From assembly GCF_019145235.1 (NCBI RefSeq), contig NZ_JAHSTV010000005.1:310001-374000 (forward strand): a stretch of 64,000 nucleotides of DNA, given 5' to 3'. Positions 18,208 through 27,054 of this stretch are shown one piece after another. This DNA is from Pseudomonas farris. GTDB taxonomy: Bacteria > Pseudomonadota > Gammaproteobacteria > Pseudomonadales > Pseudomonadaceae. Within the stretch, counting starts at the first letter, position 1; the number at the start of each line of letters is the position of its first letter. Below the pieces are notes generated by a model. The model was not told the DNA's origin. It saw only the letters and a program-made list of their open reading frames with translations, and ran no database searches. A program made the position numbers and the translations under genes.

Positions 18208-19260
18208 TCAGATATCAGCGTCAGCCAGGTCATCAGCCGTCTCTTTGACTGGCGATGCTTTGACGTCCGGCGCTGGAGTCAACAGCTTGTCGCGCAGTTG
18301 CTTCTCAAGTTTCGCGGCGATCTCCGGGTTGTCCGCCAGGAACTTGGCCGAGTTGGCCTTGCCCTGACCGATCTTGGTGCCTTCGTAGGCATACCATGCA
18401 CCGGATTTCTCGACGAAACCGTGCAGAACACCCAGGTCGATCATCTCACCGTTGAGGTAGATGCCCTTGCCGTAAAGAATCTGGAACTCGGCCTGACGGA
18501 ACGGCGAAGCCACCTTGTTCTTCACGACTTTGACGCGGGTTTCGCTACCGACGACTTCATCACCTTCTTTCACCGCGCCAGTACGACGGATGTCCAGACG
18601 AACCGATGCGTAGAACTTCAGCGCGTTACCACCAGTAGTGGTTTCCGGGCTGCCGAACATCACGCCGATTTTCATACGGATCTGGTTGATGAAGATCACC
18701 AGGCAGTTGGCGTTCTTGATGTTACCGGTGATTTTACGCAGCGCCTGGGACATCAGACGGGCTTGCAGGCCCACGTGCATGTCGCCCATTTCGCCTTCGA
18801 TTTCAGCCTTTGGCACCAGAGCGGCCACGGAGTCGACGATGATCACGTCTACCGCGTTGGAACGCACCAGCATGTCGGTGATTTCCAAGGCCTGTTCGCC
18901 GGTATCCGGCTGGGAAACCAGCAGGTCGTCGACGTTGACGCCCAGTTTGCCGGCGTACTCAGGGTCGAGGGCGTGTTCGGCATCGACGAATGCGCAGGTC
19001 GCGCCGGCTTTTTGAGCCTGGGCGATCACCGACAGTGTCAGGGTGGTTTTACCGGAGGATTCAGGACCGTAGATCTCAACGATACGGCCTTTTGGCAGAC
19101 CGCCAATGCCGAGCGCGATGTCCAGACCCAGAGAGCCAGTGGAAATAGCCGGGATCGCCTGACGGTCCTGATCGCCCATACGCATTACGGCACCCTTGCC
19201 GAATTGACGTTCGATCTGACCCAGGGCCGCAGCCAAGGCTTTCTTCTTGTTGTCGTCCAT
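18208..19260 (-). CDS. recA: RecA recombinase
   Basis: A 350-residue ATP-dependent recombinase, also the coprotease that triggers LexA and phage-repressor self-cleavage. Walker [10 protein letters not shown] is at residues 65-73; the Walker B region [12 protein letters not shown], loop L2 and the acidic C-terminal tail ending DLADADI are all present. ATG 19260 gives the standard [14 protein letters not shown]-terminus; an in-frame ATG four codons upstream is not the family start. A LexA box lies about 40 bases upstream. Confidence 0.99.
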   Translation of the reverse strand: MDDNKKKALAAALGQIERQFGKGAVMRMGDQDRQAIPAISTGSLGLDIALGIGGLPKGRIVEIYGPESSGKTTLTLSVIAQAQKAGATCAFVDAEHALDPEYAGKLGVNVDDLLVSQPDTGEQALEITDMLVRSNAVDVIIVDSVAALVPKAEIEGEMGDMHVGLQARLMSQALRKITGNIKNANCLVIFINQIRMKIGVMFGSPETTTGGNALKFYASVRLDIRRTGAVKEGDEVVGSETRVKVVKNKVASPFRQAEFQILYGKGIYLNGEMIDLGVLHGFVEKSGAWYAYEGTKIGQGKANSAKFLADNPEIAAKLEKQLRDKLLTPAPDVKASPVKETADDLADADI

Positions 19261-19300
19261 TAAAGTCCTCACGTAATCAATAAGGCCTGACGGCCAACAC

Positions 19301-19316
19301 CTGTATAAGTAGCCAG
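19301..19316 (-). promoter_or_regulatory. LexA (SOS) box of recA
   Basis: CTGGCTACTTATACAG on the minus strand, a CTG-N10-CAG site matching the gammaproteobacterial LexA consensus, 41 bases before the recA start. It implies damage-inducible expression of recA-recX. Confidence 0.85.
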
Positions 19317-19343
19317 TATTATTCCACAGCGTTTCAGGATCGC

Positions 19344-19844
19344 CTACCCCTGATTTGAGATTTCTCCAGCGGCATGCCGCAGCAGCCCCTCTAGCGCGGC
19401 CTTCACCGTTTGTCGGCGGACCTCGTCACGGTTACCGGGAAAGTACTGCACCTCGCTGAACACCTGCTCACCGACACCCCAGGCCAGCCACACCGTGCCC
19501 ACGGGCTTGCTCGGCGAACCGCCATCCGGCCCTGCCACACCGCTGACCGCCACGGAAAAACGCGCCCGGCTTTTTTCCTGCGCGCCGCGGACCATGGCCT
19601 CGACTACCTCGCGACTGACCGCCCCGACGGTTGGAAACAACTCGGCCGGGACATCCAGTTGCTGGGTTTTCTGGCGGTTGGAGTACGTGACATAACCGGC
19701 CTCGAACCAGGCTGAACTCCCCGGAATGCGGGTGATCGCCTCGGCAATCCCGCCACCGGTACAGGATTCGGCGGTGGTGACATGGGCATTGAGAACCTGC
19801 AAGCGTCTGCCAAGTTCAGCGGCCAGCTGAGTGATATCTTTCAC
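19344..19844 (-). CDS. PncC/CinA-type nicotinamide-nucleotide amidohydrolase
   Basis: A 166-residue single-domain amidase that deamidates NMN to NaMN in the pyridine-nucleotide salvage cycle. The family signature [16 protein letters not shown] carries the nucleophile Ser, followed by [10 protein letters not shown] with the catalytic Lys and [22 protein letters not shown]. The start is taken as GTG 19844, which has AGGAG six bases upstream; an upstream ATG would add 17 residues unlike the family. This is the gene usually labelled cinA in the mutS-cinA interval where Pseudomonas tailocins reside. Confidence 0.93.
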   Translation of the reverse strand: MKDITQLAAELGRRLQVLNAHVTTAESCTGGGIAEAITRIPGSSAWFEAGYVTYSNRQKTQQLDVPAELFPTVGAVSREVVEAMVRGAQEKSRARFSVAVSGVAGPDGGSPSKPVGTVWLAWGVGEQVFSEVQYFPGNRDEVRRQTVKAALEGLLRHAAGEISNQG

Positions 19845-19924
19845 GACTCTCTCCTGATCGAGCGGAATGAGGCCTACCGTACACGAGCCGATCACGCTTG
19901 CAAGGTTCAGGATCGATCAAAATG

Positions 19925-20443
19925 TTAGCGAACGAGGGCTCTGACATAGGCCTGACACGCCTGCAGGGCAATCAGTCCGCTATCGCCTGCGTCGGTGATG
20001 GCGATAATTCGTTGAGCATGCGCCGGGTCAAGTCGGGCTCGCGAGGCGCCATGATCCACCCCGCCGGTGCCGGAAGCGGCAGGCACTGCACAGGTTGAGG
20101 CAGCGTCATGGGCATCGAGGAGGACTGACAGGCGCACATCAGCAGTGGCAAGACGATCGCGCAGGCGACCTTGATCACGTTCGGCATCGCTAAGCGCTCG
20201 ATAATGGGTTTGTTCACTGGCCGACAGCCGTTGTTCCAAGGCCAGACGTTTGTTCTGTTCAGCCTGTTGCTCGGTGGCCGCCGTTAGTGTCAGTTGATTA
20301 AGGGTCTCGGCGTGCAGCCTGGCCTGCTCCGCCAGTTGCCGGCCGTAGCGCCAATCCTGAAACTGCCAGGCCAATGCCGCCGAACAACCGGCCAACACCA
20401 GCAGACCAATCAGTCGCCAACCGATCAGACCGAAGGCTGGCAT
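19925..20443 (-). CDS. Rz-like inner-membrane spanin
   Basis: A 172-residue protein with one N-terminal membrane segment (about residues 8-26, LIGWRLIGLLVLAGCSAALA) and a long periplasmic helix rich in Gln, Glu, Arg and Leu (about 35-110) that should form a coiled coil. This is the i-spanin architecture. It would join with the nested o-spanin to fuse inner and outer membranes in the last step of lysis. Its start overlaps the endolysin stop by 19 bases. It is the last gene of the tailocin operon. Confidence 0.85.
   Translation of the reverse strand: MPAFGLIGWRLIGLLVLAGCSAALAWQFQDWRYGRQLAEQARLHAETLNQLTLTAATEQQAEQNKRLALEQRLSASEQTHYRALSDAERDQGRLRDRLATADVRLSVLLDAHDAASTCAVPAASGTGGVDHGASRARLDPAHAQRIIAITDAGDSGLIALQACQAYVRALVR
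19972..20187 (-). CDS. Nested Rz1-like outer-membrane lipoprotein spanin
   Basis: A 71-residue reading frame lying entirely inside the Rz gene in the +1 frame, the arrangement known for lambda Rz1. It begins MPNVIKVACAIVLPLLMCACQ, a signal peptide ending in a lipobox-like Cys, and continues with a short Pro-rich mature part (PMTLPQPVQCLPLPAPAGW), both o-spanin hallmarks. The frame is open further up to an ATG at 20217, but the start at 20187 gives the better signal peptide. The lipobox is not perfect, with Met-Cys-Ala before the last Cys. Confidence 0.78.
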   Translation of the reverse strand: MPNVIKVACAIVLPLLMCACQSSSMPMTLPQPVQCLPLPAPAGWIMAPREPDLTRRMLNELSPSPTQAIAD

Positions 20444-20988
20444 AACACCGCCCTCGCCCGCGCCCAGAGCTCCAGACGATCTTGCAACCCGTTAAGCCCC
20501 CCATTAATCCGGCGAGTGATGCTGTTGAACTGATCGCGGTCGGCCAGTTCATTCAAGCCGTTCTGCTCCCAGAACCATGCTGCTGATTCGGCCGCCCACT
20601 GAGGCTGCTCCAACAGTTCAGGCAGAGACAGCAGACGCTCATCGCCAAACAGGCCGAGGCTGCATTGACGGTAATTGTTGCGGCCGGTGATCTGGATCAG
20701 GCCTCGGCCACGGTATTTTTGACCGTCACCGTCGGGTTCTGGAGTGTTGCCCAAACGGGTGGCCAGGGTGCCGGTGTCGTATTTACTCAGGTATTGAGTG
20801 CCGCCCAGTTCACGTACGTACTGCAACTGCCCCGATTCGTGACCGACTTGCGCGAGGAAGGCGGCGATGCGTTTGGGGGTGTTGATGTTGCGGTGAGACA
20901 TGGCGGTGTTCAGGGCGGAAATGAAAACGCCCGCTTGGGAGCGGGCGTTTGGCATGATGCTTAGAACTTCTTCGTTCGTGACAGACAT
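20425..20988 (-). CDS. Glycoside hydrolase family 19 endolysin
   Basis: A 187-residue muramidase/chitinase-fold enzyme. The catalytic Glu is in the HESGQL motif (Glu51), with a second Glu near residue 60, and the substrate-binding KYRGRGLIQITGRNNY is at 91-106. There is no signal peptide, so it relies on the tailocin holin to reach the peptidoglycan. In Pseudomonas tailocins this enzyme releases particles from the producing cell. It sits 35 bases after the last fibre chaperone and overlaps the spanin gene. Confidence 0.93.
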   Translation of the reverse strand: MSVTNEEVLSIMPNARSQAGVFISALNTAMSHRNINTPKRIAAFLAQVGHESGQLQYVRELGGTQYLSKYDTGTLATRLGNTPEPDGDGQKYRGRGLIQITGRNNYRQCSLGLFGDERLLSLPELLEQPQWAAESAAWFWEQNGLNELADRDQFNSITRRINGGLNGLQDRLELWARARAVLCQPSV

Positions 20989-21023
20989 TTCAATCTATCC
21001 ACTCTCTTGCGTTAAAAGGAGGC

Positions 21024-21461
21024 TTAATTGTTTTTTCGAAGGCTGTCTTCAAGCCAGCCGGGTTTGACAGGGCGATATTCGATTCCAGGAAAATTCGGCG
21101 CCAATGGCCAATCCCGGAGTTGCTGCCTGTAAGCAAGCAACTCCTTGAACTGCACGGCGGTCAATGTTGTGCCTTCACCCATTTCCAACTCTTCACTATC
21201 ACGAACGATAAGCCACTGAGTCATTTCCAGCGCCTTGCTTCGCCAAGCCCTTTCAATGTCTGAACTGGATTGCACAGCCAGTAAAATCCGCTCCGGGTGC
21301 CCATCACTGTTCAAGGAGAGCACTGTGCCTTCAGGTGCATCGATTACCAGCGAGCCATACTCCTCTTCGCTAACTTCGAACGCATCAGAGGGTATATCTG
21401 CCCCATGTAACCCTGAATGATAAAAACCTGAAGTAGCAGGGGAAAAATAATACATATTCAA
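21024..21461 (-). CDS. Tail-fibre assembly chaperone 3
   Basis: A 145-residue protein. The C-terminal half (LTAVQFKELLAYRQQLRDWP, then PNFPGIEYRPVKPGWL) is clearly related to that of chaperone 2 and to the Tfa/caudovirus tail-fibre assembly family. Such proteins fold and trimerise the fibre tip encoded just before them. The start overlaps the fibre 3 stop (ATGA-type coupling). The N-terminal 60 residues are specific to this copy and should match fibre 3. Confidence 0.85.
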   Translation of the reverse strand: MNMYYFSPATSGFYHSGLHGADIPSDAFEVSEEEYGSLVIDAPEGTVLSLNSDGHPERILLAVQSSSDIERAWRSKALEMTQWLIVRDSEELEMGEGTTLTAVQFKELLAYRQQLRDWPLAPNFPGIEYRPVKPGWLEDSLRKNN

Positions 21462-22198
21462 TACCCTATTCCGATAACCCTAGCGGCGATTGAGTTTGTA
21501 GGCCAATCCGGACAACGCACATTAATCCCCACAAGTCGACTCACTGACAGATTATTAGTCCATGTCAAAAAAGTTCCGGAGGCCGTACCTTCATGAGTTG
21601 CAACAGCGAGAAACAGTGCATTGGGAAACGCCAACGGCCATAAATTGAGATCACCATAACCACCATTGGCGGCCTGACTTGCAGAACCGGTGATCCACTG
21701 AATGATGAGGCCACCCATCCAGGAAGGAAAAACGATATACCCAGAGGCGCCAAGCCTCACCAAAAATCCAAGTCTCAGTTTTTTGGGTGTCACCATGGAC
21801 GCATCGCTTACTCCAGCATTGACCTCGGCCTGTGAGGCTATTTTTGCAATGCCCACAACTGCTTCCGTCGCCTGAACCACTTTCTTTGCAATAGCCTGAA
21901 AAACACGCAGCGGGGTCATCAGCTTAGCGATATTGGTGCCTGCCTCTGCGTCCTCTTGACCCGCCAGGCTTTCAGTCTGCTTTTTTGCGATCAGACTGGT
22001 AATCGCGGTTTTCAACTGAGCGTTATCATTCTCATCGGGAATCTCCCCGACACTTTCAATAACCCCGAGAATCTCCTGCGTAACGCCATTCCCCCAACTT
22101 GCTGGAATCAACGATCCCGGCACACCGGTCAGCGGATTTTCATCCACAAATTTCCCACTTACCAAACCAGCACTGGGCACACTTCTCGGATAATCCAT
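21458..22198 (-). CDS. Tail fibre protein 3
   Basis: A 246-residue fibre with the N-terminal attachment module shared by all three fibres here: MDYPRSVPSAGLV, then FVDENPLTGVPGSLIPASWGNGVTQEI. A middle section (EAVVGIAKIASQAEVNAGVSD) has a phage-fibre repeat pattern, and the C-terminal domain (GYIVFPSWMGGLIIQWITG, ending ARVIGIGY) resembles gp53-like fibre tips. The start is ATG 22198 because the conserved module begins there. Its target receptor is probably LPS, as for R-type tailocins in general. Confidence 0.87.
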   Translation of the reverse strand: MDYPRSVPSAGLVSGKFVDENPLTGVPGSLIPASWGNGVTQEILGVIESVGEIPDENDNAQLKTAITSLIAKKQTESLAGQEDAEAGTNIAKLMTPLRVFQAIAKKVVQATEAVVGIAKIASQAEVNAGVSDASMVTPKKLRLGFLVRLGASGYIVFPSWMGGLIIQWITGSASQAANGGYGDLNLWPLAFPNALFLAVATHEGTASGTFLTWTNNLSVSRLVGINVRCPDWPTNSIAARVIGIGY

Positions 22199-22209
22199 GT
22201 CAACCTCTC

Positions 22210-22695
22210 CTATACGTCGAAACAATCCCTGCCAATAGCATCGGCTAACCAATCAGGAGCCTCCGGCCGGGCAGCTATAGCTGGAAAGCTTTCAGCGGCA
22301 GGCCAGTCGCGCAACGCTTGTCGGTACTCAAGCAACTCCAAGTGATGTTTCACCGTGAGCGTTGTAACGCGTCCAAGCTCCTGCTCATCACGATGGCGCG
22401 TCGTCAGCCATTGACTGCTCGCAAGAATGGATTGGCGCCAGACACGTTCCTGCGCCCATGGATTTTCGCGCTTTGTATCCGATGTATCAGCCATACCTGA
22501 TGCACCCAATACAACGGGAAGCTCGAAGGTCTGTCCTATATCGCTAATCGAAGTGCCTGGCTTTACATCAACACCTTCGGGTACACGTACCATCGAGGTC
22601 AGAAAATCCGGAGCAAATAATTGGTTAATCTCGTAGTCGCCCGTATCAACCAACTCAACAACGACTCCATCTTCTACACGTGCATAAACGGCCAT
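22210..22695 (-). CDS. Tail-fibre assembly chaperone 2
   Basis: A 161-residue protein homologous to chaperone 3 over its C-terminal 75 residues (LTVKHHLELLEYRQALRDWPAA, then FPAIAARPEAPDWL). The N-terminal part begins MAVYARVEDGVVVELVDTG, typical of fibre chaperones that bind the fibre tip. Its start overlaps the fibre 2 stop by one base, so the pair is coupled. Confidence 0.86.
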   Translation of the reverse strand: MAVYARVEDGVVVELVDTGDYEINQLFAPDFLTSMVRVPEGVDVKPGTSISDIGQTFELPVVLGASGMADTSDTKRENPWAQERVWRQSILASSQWLTTRHRDEQELGRVTTLTVKHHLELLEYRQALRDWPAAESFPAIAARPEAPDWLADAIGRDCFDV

Positions 22696-23615
22696 TATTC
22701 GTACTCCCAGATTTCACAAAAGGCATTGCCGCCGGGTCCGCTCAGGCACGAGGCCGAAGCATTGGTCGAGCAGCTGCCGCTGCCTCCTGAACCTCGCGCG
22801 CCGGGATTACCATTGCCGTTCACGCCTGTGAAAGAGCCACCACCGTCGAATGGGCTGGCGCCTCCCGCTCCAGATAGAAGCCCCCAGTTGGTGTTGCTCA
22901 TCGCATAACCACCGTGAATACCGCGAGCGTTGGCCAGATTTCCTCCTGTTACAGCCAGCCCTCCCGCGCCTCCCTGAACAAATCCGGAGGTGTTTGCTAC
23001 AAACGTCAGAATTTGTCCGCCATAACCTCCCGCTGCGCTCATGTAGGACCCGAAGGAAGCGCCGCCTCCCGCAGCCCCCATCGCATTGCGCGCGGCACCT
23101 CCAGCTCCCAATGTAATAGGTATCCCTGCCAACATTTCCGCGCTCACGTCATAGAGACTTTCGGCATAGGCACCTGAGCCACCGCCACCGCCCAAACTTT
23201 GATAAGTCGCCGCGACAGGCGGGCAGCCGGCCCCGGAACCACCGGCGCCCACCAACCGCACGCGAATTCGTTTGGCCTTGGGATTGGGGCGGTAGACCGT
23301 GATCCCGACAGTATCGAATTGCTTGACCGCCAACAGTCGGCCTACGGCATCGGTGATGCCGTAACCACTTAGTGTGGTAGGGGTGTTGTTCATCTTGGTG
23401 AAATCGACCAATGCGCCAATCGACAGCACCAATTGGTCATTTTTGGCTTCGTCAGGTGTCAGCCCCGCAGCCTTGATGACGTTCAGAATCTCTTGTGTCA
23501 CGCCATTGCCCCAGGTCGCGGGAATCAACGATCCCGGTGTCCCGACGATGGGATTTTCATCGACAAACCAGCCGTTGACCAAGCCGACGCTGGGCACGCT
23601 TTTTGGATAATCCAT
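22695..23615 (-). CDS. Tail fibre protein 2 with glycine-rich C-terminal domain
   Basis: A 306-residue fibre. Residues 1-50 are the shared attachment module (MDYPKSVPSVGLV, GTPGSLIPATWGNGVTQEI). A Gly-rich domain then fills residues 140-295 with runs such as GGGGGSGAYAES and GAAGGGASFGS, like the polyglycine receptor-binding tips of some coliphage adhesins and glycine-rich fibre tips. It ends GNAFCEIWEYE. The start is ATG 23615; the frame extends further up only through the preceding terminator. Confidence 0.87.
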   Translation of the reverse strand: MDYPKSVPSVGLVNGWFVDENPIVGTPGSLIPATWGNGVTQEILNVIKAAGLTPDEAKNDQLVLSIGALVDFTKMNNTPTTLSGYGITDAVGRLLAVKQFDTVGITVYRPNPKAKRIRVRLVGAGGSGAGCPPVAATYQSLGGGGGSGAYAESLYDVSAEMLAGIPITLGAGGAARNAMGAAGGGASFGSYMSAAGGYGGQILTFVANTSGFVQGGAGGLAVTGGNLANARGIHGGYAMSNTNWGLLSGAGGASPFDGGGSFTGVNGNGNPGARGSGGSGSCSTNASASCLSGPGGNAFCEIWEYE

Positions 23616-23693
23616 ACGTCTTTCGTTCCTCTGAAATAACAAATGAACCGTGTCGATGCGGTTATCGGTGCAATCGCGACCACGGTTATTCAA

Positions 23694-23722
23694 GAAAAAA
23701 AAGCCCACGGATACGTGGGCCT
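23694..23722 (-). terminator. Intrinsic terminator after fibre cassette 1
   Basis: AGGCCCACGTATCCGTGGGC followed by a long T run on the minus strand. It lies between chaperone 1 and fibre 2, inside the otherwise continuous tail operon. Confidence 0.88.
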
Positions 23723-23748
23723 GAACAAGGGAATTGAATGGCTTTTGC

Positions 23749-24264
23749 CTAGTCAGCCAGACCGCTGACGAACTCACGAATAGCCACCAACGCTTCATCG
23801 CCAACACTACGGGCCAGATTGATATTGCCCTTGGCCGCGTTCGCGCGGATTTGCGTTTTGGCCTTGAGGCGCAATGTGCGCAGGGTCAGTAAGTTGTCGC
23901 TCAGTTGTGCGGCTTTGCTCAGGATCTGCTCGGCGGCCTGTTTGGCCGTTCGGCCTTTGACGGCCCATGCGGAGACGGCCAGCGGTACGTCTTTTTTCGG
24001 GTAGCCCGCGTCCTGAAAGGCTTGGGCGTCAGCGGCGGCCTGGGCGTATTCCATGGCTTTGAGTGGATCACCGGCCAGGGCAATGCGTGCTTTGTCTGCC
24101 GCGGCATCGACTTTGGCACAGAGACGTTCGGTTTCCTGTTGTTCCAGTTCTGCGACTTTCAAAGAGTCCAACACCCACGTTTCACCATTCCAATCATGGG
24201 ATGGAGAGGGCTGAGCAGGACGTAGTTCATTTTCAAACAGGTGAAGTTCTTGAATGACATTCAT
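23749..24264 (-). CDS. Tail-fibre assembly protein 1 (unrelated in sequence to chaperones 2 and 3)
   Basis: A 171-residue, mostly helical protein following fibre 1 with an ATGA-type overlap. It starts MNVIQELHLFENELRPAQP and continues with Ala-rich helices (AAADKARIALAGDPLKAMEYAQAAADA, split by short turns) and a basic C-terminal helix. Position and coupling indicate a fibre chaperone; the helical sequence resembles phage tail proteins that follow fibres in other Pseudomonas tailocins. The role is assigned mainly from context. Confidence 0.75.
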   Translation of the reverse strand: MNVIQELHLFENELRPAQPSPSHDWNGETWVLDSLKVAELEQQETERLCAKVDAAADKARIALAGDPLKAMEYAQAAADAQAFQDAGYPKKDVPLAVSAWAVKGRTAKQAAEQILSKAAQLSDNLLTLRTLRLKAKTQIRANAAKGNINLARSVGDEALVAIREFVSGLAD

Positions 24265-25412
24265 CGAATCAACTCCCAAGTAAAATTGACATTGACTGCA
24301 GCGCTGAAATTGATCGCAATACCATTCGAATAATCTGATTGAGAAAAAGCCTTGATACCCATGCTCAGCAAAAGTTCGTCGCTGTCGGCGATCCCGGCAC
24401 CATAGGTATGTTCGGCCTGATACGCCTGCCAGAGCGAGCGCGCCTGCGTATGGTCAAAACTCGCCGCCAGTGTGGAAATCGTCGTGTCGTTCAGGACATT
24501 ACTGGTAAATATTCGGACGGCATCGTTAGCAGTACTCCACCCGTTCCAACCGCTCGCAGTCGTCGCTGCCGGACTCAGAAATGAATAGTTACCACCGAGC
24601 CATCCCCCCGGAGCAAAGCCCACAACGGTGATAGCTGTCGGATGAGGTATCGGATTGCCGACGACTAGACGTGCAGCCCGGGAAAGAGGATCCAGAGGCA
24701 GATAAATCAAACCATCACCGTTCACCGTTCTGGTCCAGCACAACGTAGAACGGTTATAGATCAACCGGACCGTAGGCGTGGTACCGGGTGCAGAAGTTGA
24801 AACCCACGCAATACACATATCCAGCGGCGTGGACTGAAATCCACCGCCTGCTGTGCCGTTGACTGTGCCCTTCAACCCCTCAGGTTGTGCGTCGTTCAAA
24901 GCACCGCGTTGCATGTAAAACGTCAGTATGTTGCCGACCACTTGTGCCCTGAGGAAATATACGGTGCTAGGCAACAGATCCAGACTGCTCCAAGCCGCAG
25001 TGCTAAAGGTCCGGGTTCTGCCCAACTGCCCAGCAACGACTTCCTGACCGATGCTGACAAACACCCCCGCCGGAATCGAAACCTTGCCGCCATTCGTAGC
25101 CACAGCAATCGCAGTCACTGGCAAACGCCCATCCGCCGTCGCCACCGTAGCCGTCGGCAGCGAGCCGATTGGCAACGCCGAATCCAGATTCCAGCCCTTG
25201 GCGGACACGCTCTGAATCGCTTGCAGCAACTGATCGTACTTCGTCTCGTCCGGAGTCAGATCCCCAGCCTTGATGACATTCACAATCTCCTGCGTCACCC
25301 CATTCCCCCAATCCGCCGGAATCAGCGATCCCGGCGTCCCGGTCAGCGGGTTCTCATCCACAAACTTCCCATTCACCAACCCGGCGCTGGGCACACTTTT
25401 CGGATAATCCAT
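24261..25412 (-). CDS. Tail fibre protein 1
   Basis: A 383-residue fibre, the longest of the three, directly after the baseplate gene gp48. It has the shared N-terminal module (MDYPKSVPSAGLVNGKFVDE, then GTPGSLIPADWGNGVTQEIV), a beta-rich shaft (LPIGSLPTATVATADG, SIPAGVFVSIGQEV) and a unique C-terminal 200 residues ending NVNFTWELIR. Its position next to the baseplate suggests it is the primary fibre, but which of the three is assembled is not decidable from sequence. Confidence 0.87.
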   Translation of the reverse strand: MDYPKSVPSAGLVNGKFVDENPLTGTPGSLIPADWGNGVTQEIVNVIKAGDLTPDETKYDQLLQAIQSVSAKGWNLDSALPIGSLPTATVATADGRLPVTAIAVATNGGKVSIPAGVFVSIGQEVVAGQLGRTRTFSTAAWSSLDLLPSTVYFLRAQVVGNILTFYMQRGALNDAQPEGLKGTVNGTAGGGFQSTPLDMCIAWVSTSAPGTTPTVRLIYNRSTLCWTRTVNGDGLIYLPLDPLSRAARLVVGNPIPHPTAITVVGFAPGGWLGGNYSFLSPAATTASGWNGWSTANDAVRIFTSNVLNDTTISTLAASFDHTQARSLWQAYQAEHTYGAGIADSDELLLSMGIKAFSQSDYSNGIAINFSAAVNVNFTWELIR

Positions 25413-25423
25413 CCCTCTACTCC

Positions 25424-26023
25424 CTAGTCATAATTGATGTGCACCTTGGTATGCGCCGGTGCGCTGCGGTGGATCAGGCATTCCAGTGCCGAGCCCGGGT
25501 TCACGCCGAAGCGTTCGCCCCAATAACTCGCGCCAAAACGCCGGCCCAGCAGCAATCGCCCGCCTGTATTGAGCGTCCACATGAACTGCGCTTCCCACGT
25601 GCCCCAGTGCGCAGCACCGAAACGCGAGCGCCCCATGCGCGGGGCTTCCAGTTCGGTGATGGTGGCGTTCGGGTAGCCCTGGCTTTTGGCGATTTCGAGG
25701 TAGTAGCCGACGGCCTGGCTGCCGACCGCGAGCAGGCGACGACGTACCGCGAGGCGGCGGTCATCGAACAGTGGCGTGGCGCCGAGGCACGGGTCGGGCA
25801 GGTTCATCACCCGCTCCCAGTCCGGCACCAGTTCACTGACGCCGGCCGGGTCCATTTCGTTGAGCAGGTCGGCGGCGCGGGCGTCGAGGCGGGCCAATTC
25901 CTGGGCGACGCCTTCGAGGACTTCTTCGAGTTCCGGCACCCGTTCAGGGTCCCAGGCCGGGCCGGTGGGCAGCAGGCTGCGCAGTTGGGCATGGTATTGC
26001 GCGGCGGTTCTTATGCCCCCCAT
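25424..26023 (-). CDS. Baseplate protein, Mu gp48-like (YmfQ/DUF2313)
   Basis: A 199-residue protein of the YmfQ/DUF2313 family, which links baseplate wedge to fibre. Recognisable segments are YHAQLRSLLPTGPAWDPE near the N-terminus, the helix LDARAADLLNEMDP, the hinge LPDWERVMNLPDPC and RRRLLAVGSQ. ATG 26023 is preceded by GGAGG six bases upstream inside the end of gp47, so it is preferred over the ATG two codons earlier. Order gp47-gp48-fibre is the Mu order. Confidence 0.9.
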   Translation of the reverse strand: MGGIRTAAQYHAQLRSLLPTGPAWDPERVPELEEVLEGVAQELARLDARAADLLNEMDPAGVSELVPDWERVMNLPDPCLGATPLFDDRRLAVRRRLLAVGSQAVGYYLEIAKSQGYPNATITELEAPRMGRSRFGAAHWGTWEAQFMWTLNTGGRLLLGRRFGASYWGERFGVNPGSALECLIHRSAPAHTKVHINYD

Positions 26024-27054
26024 ACGCAACCTCCGAAGGTCAGCAGCTCATTGCGCTCGGTTTCGACATCAGCGACAGGCGAGGTAAGTACATGGTCGTT
26101 TTCGCCGCTGGTGCTGCTGATCGCTTCACGGATGTGACTGATCAACAACTTCTGGCCGAGGTCGGCTTCACGGTTATGCAGGTCTCGCAGCTGCGCTTCA
26201 ACGGCGGCGCGTATCGCGGTGGTGTCGGGGGTCAGCGTCAGGTGATAGACCACCGGCACCTGAACCGGCCGCTGCACATGCACCTCGGCAGTGACTGGGC
26301 GCAGGGGCTCGATGTAGGCCTGGACTTCGGCCAGTTGTTCATCGTTCGGCACCGGTTGCGGGTCGTCGTCGCGCATGATGAACAGGCTGACCGTACCCGG
26401 CCCCAACAAACCGCCACGGCACCAGGCGCGGGTCACGCCGGGGCATTCCAGCGCCCAGGTTTCATAGTCCTGGGCCGAACCGCCGTGAGGGATGATGCGG
26501 TAGGAGCGGATCACCCGCGCACGCAGCGACTCCAGGCTTTCCCGCGCCACACCGCCGTTGAGACCTGGCGCAAGCACGGTAAAACTATTGCCGACGATAC
26601 CCGCAATCGGTTGCACCGGAATCAGCGTTATACCGGCCTCGGCATTGCCCAGGCTGCCGGCCTCGAGCGCGGCGATGGTGGTGGTGTTGAGGCCATTGCT
26701 GGTGGTGCGTGCGGCGGTCACTTTGTAGGCGCGACCGTCGCTCGATTGCAGCAAAGTGTCGACATCCAGCACGGCACCGGCGCTGGCGGTAAAGCTGACG
26801 CTGCCGCTGGCCGCCTGTGCGGGTTTGCGCGGCTGGTTCAAACGCAGTGCGGCGATCCGTTCCAGGGTCGACTCATCGGCCTTGTCCGGGAGGATCTGCT
26901 CGGCGATCCAGTCCAGGTAGCCATACAAGCCATAGGCGGCGCCACCGAGGGTGCGGGCGAGCACTTGCGCATCGGACTGGCGCAGCGAATCGCTGGCCAG
27001 GTCGCTTTGGGTGCGCTTGATCAGCACCGGCAGCGAAGGGGTTTCAAACGGCAT
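26011..27054 (-). CDS. Baseplate wedge protein, Mu gp47-like (baseplate J family)
   Basis: A 347-residue baseplate J/gp47 protein, the main wedge component that surrounds the spike and triggers sheath contraction. It starts MPFETPSLPVLIKRTQSDL; the family core includes GSVSFTASAGAVLDVDTLLQSSDG, the SRESLESLRARVIRSYRIIPHGGSAQDYETWAL-type region (here split at ARESLESLRAR) and GVTRAWC. Its ends overlap gp46 (11 bases) and gp48 (13 bases), indicating coupled translation. Confidence 0.94.
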   Translation of the reverse strand: MPFETPSLPVLIKRTQSDLASDSLRQSDAQVLARTLGGAAYGLYGYLDWIAEQILPDKADESTLERIAALRLNQPRKPAQAASGSVSFTASAGAVLDVDTLLQSSDGRAYKVTAARTTSNGLNTTTIAALEAGSLGNAEAGITLIPVQPIAGIVGNSFTVLAPGLNGGVARESLESLRARVIRSYRIIPHGGSAQDYETWALECPGVTRAWCRGGLLGPGTVSLFIMRDDDPQPVPNDEQLAEVQAYIEPLRPVTAEVHVQRPVQVPVVYHLTLTPDTTAIRAAVEAQLRDLHNREADLGQKLLISHIREAISSTSGENDHVLTSPVADVETERNELLTFGGCVWGA

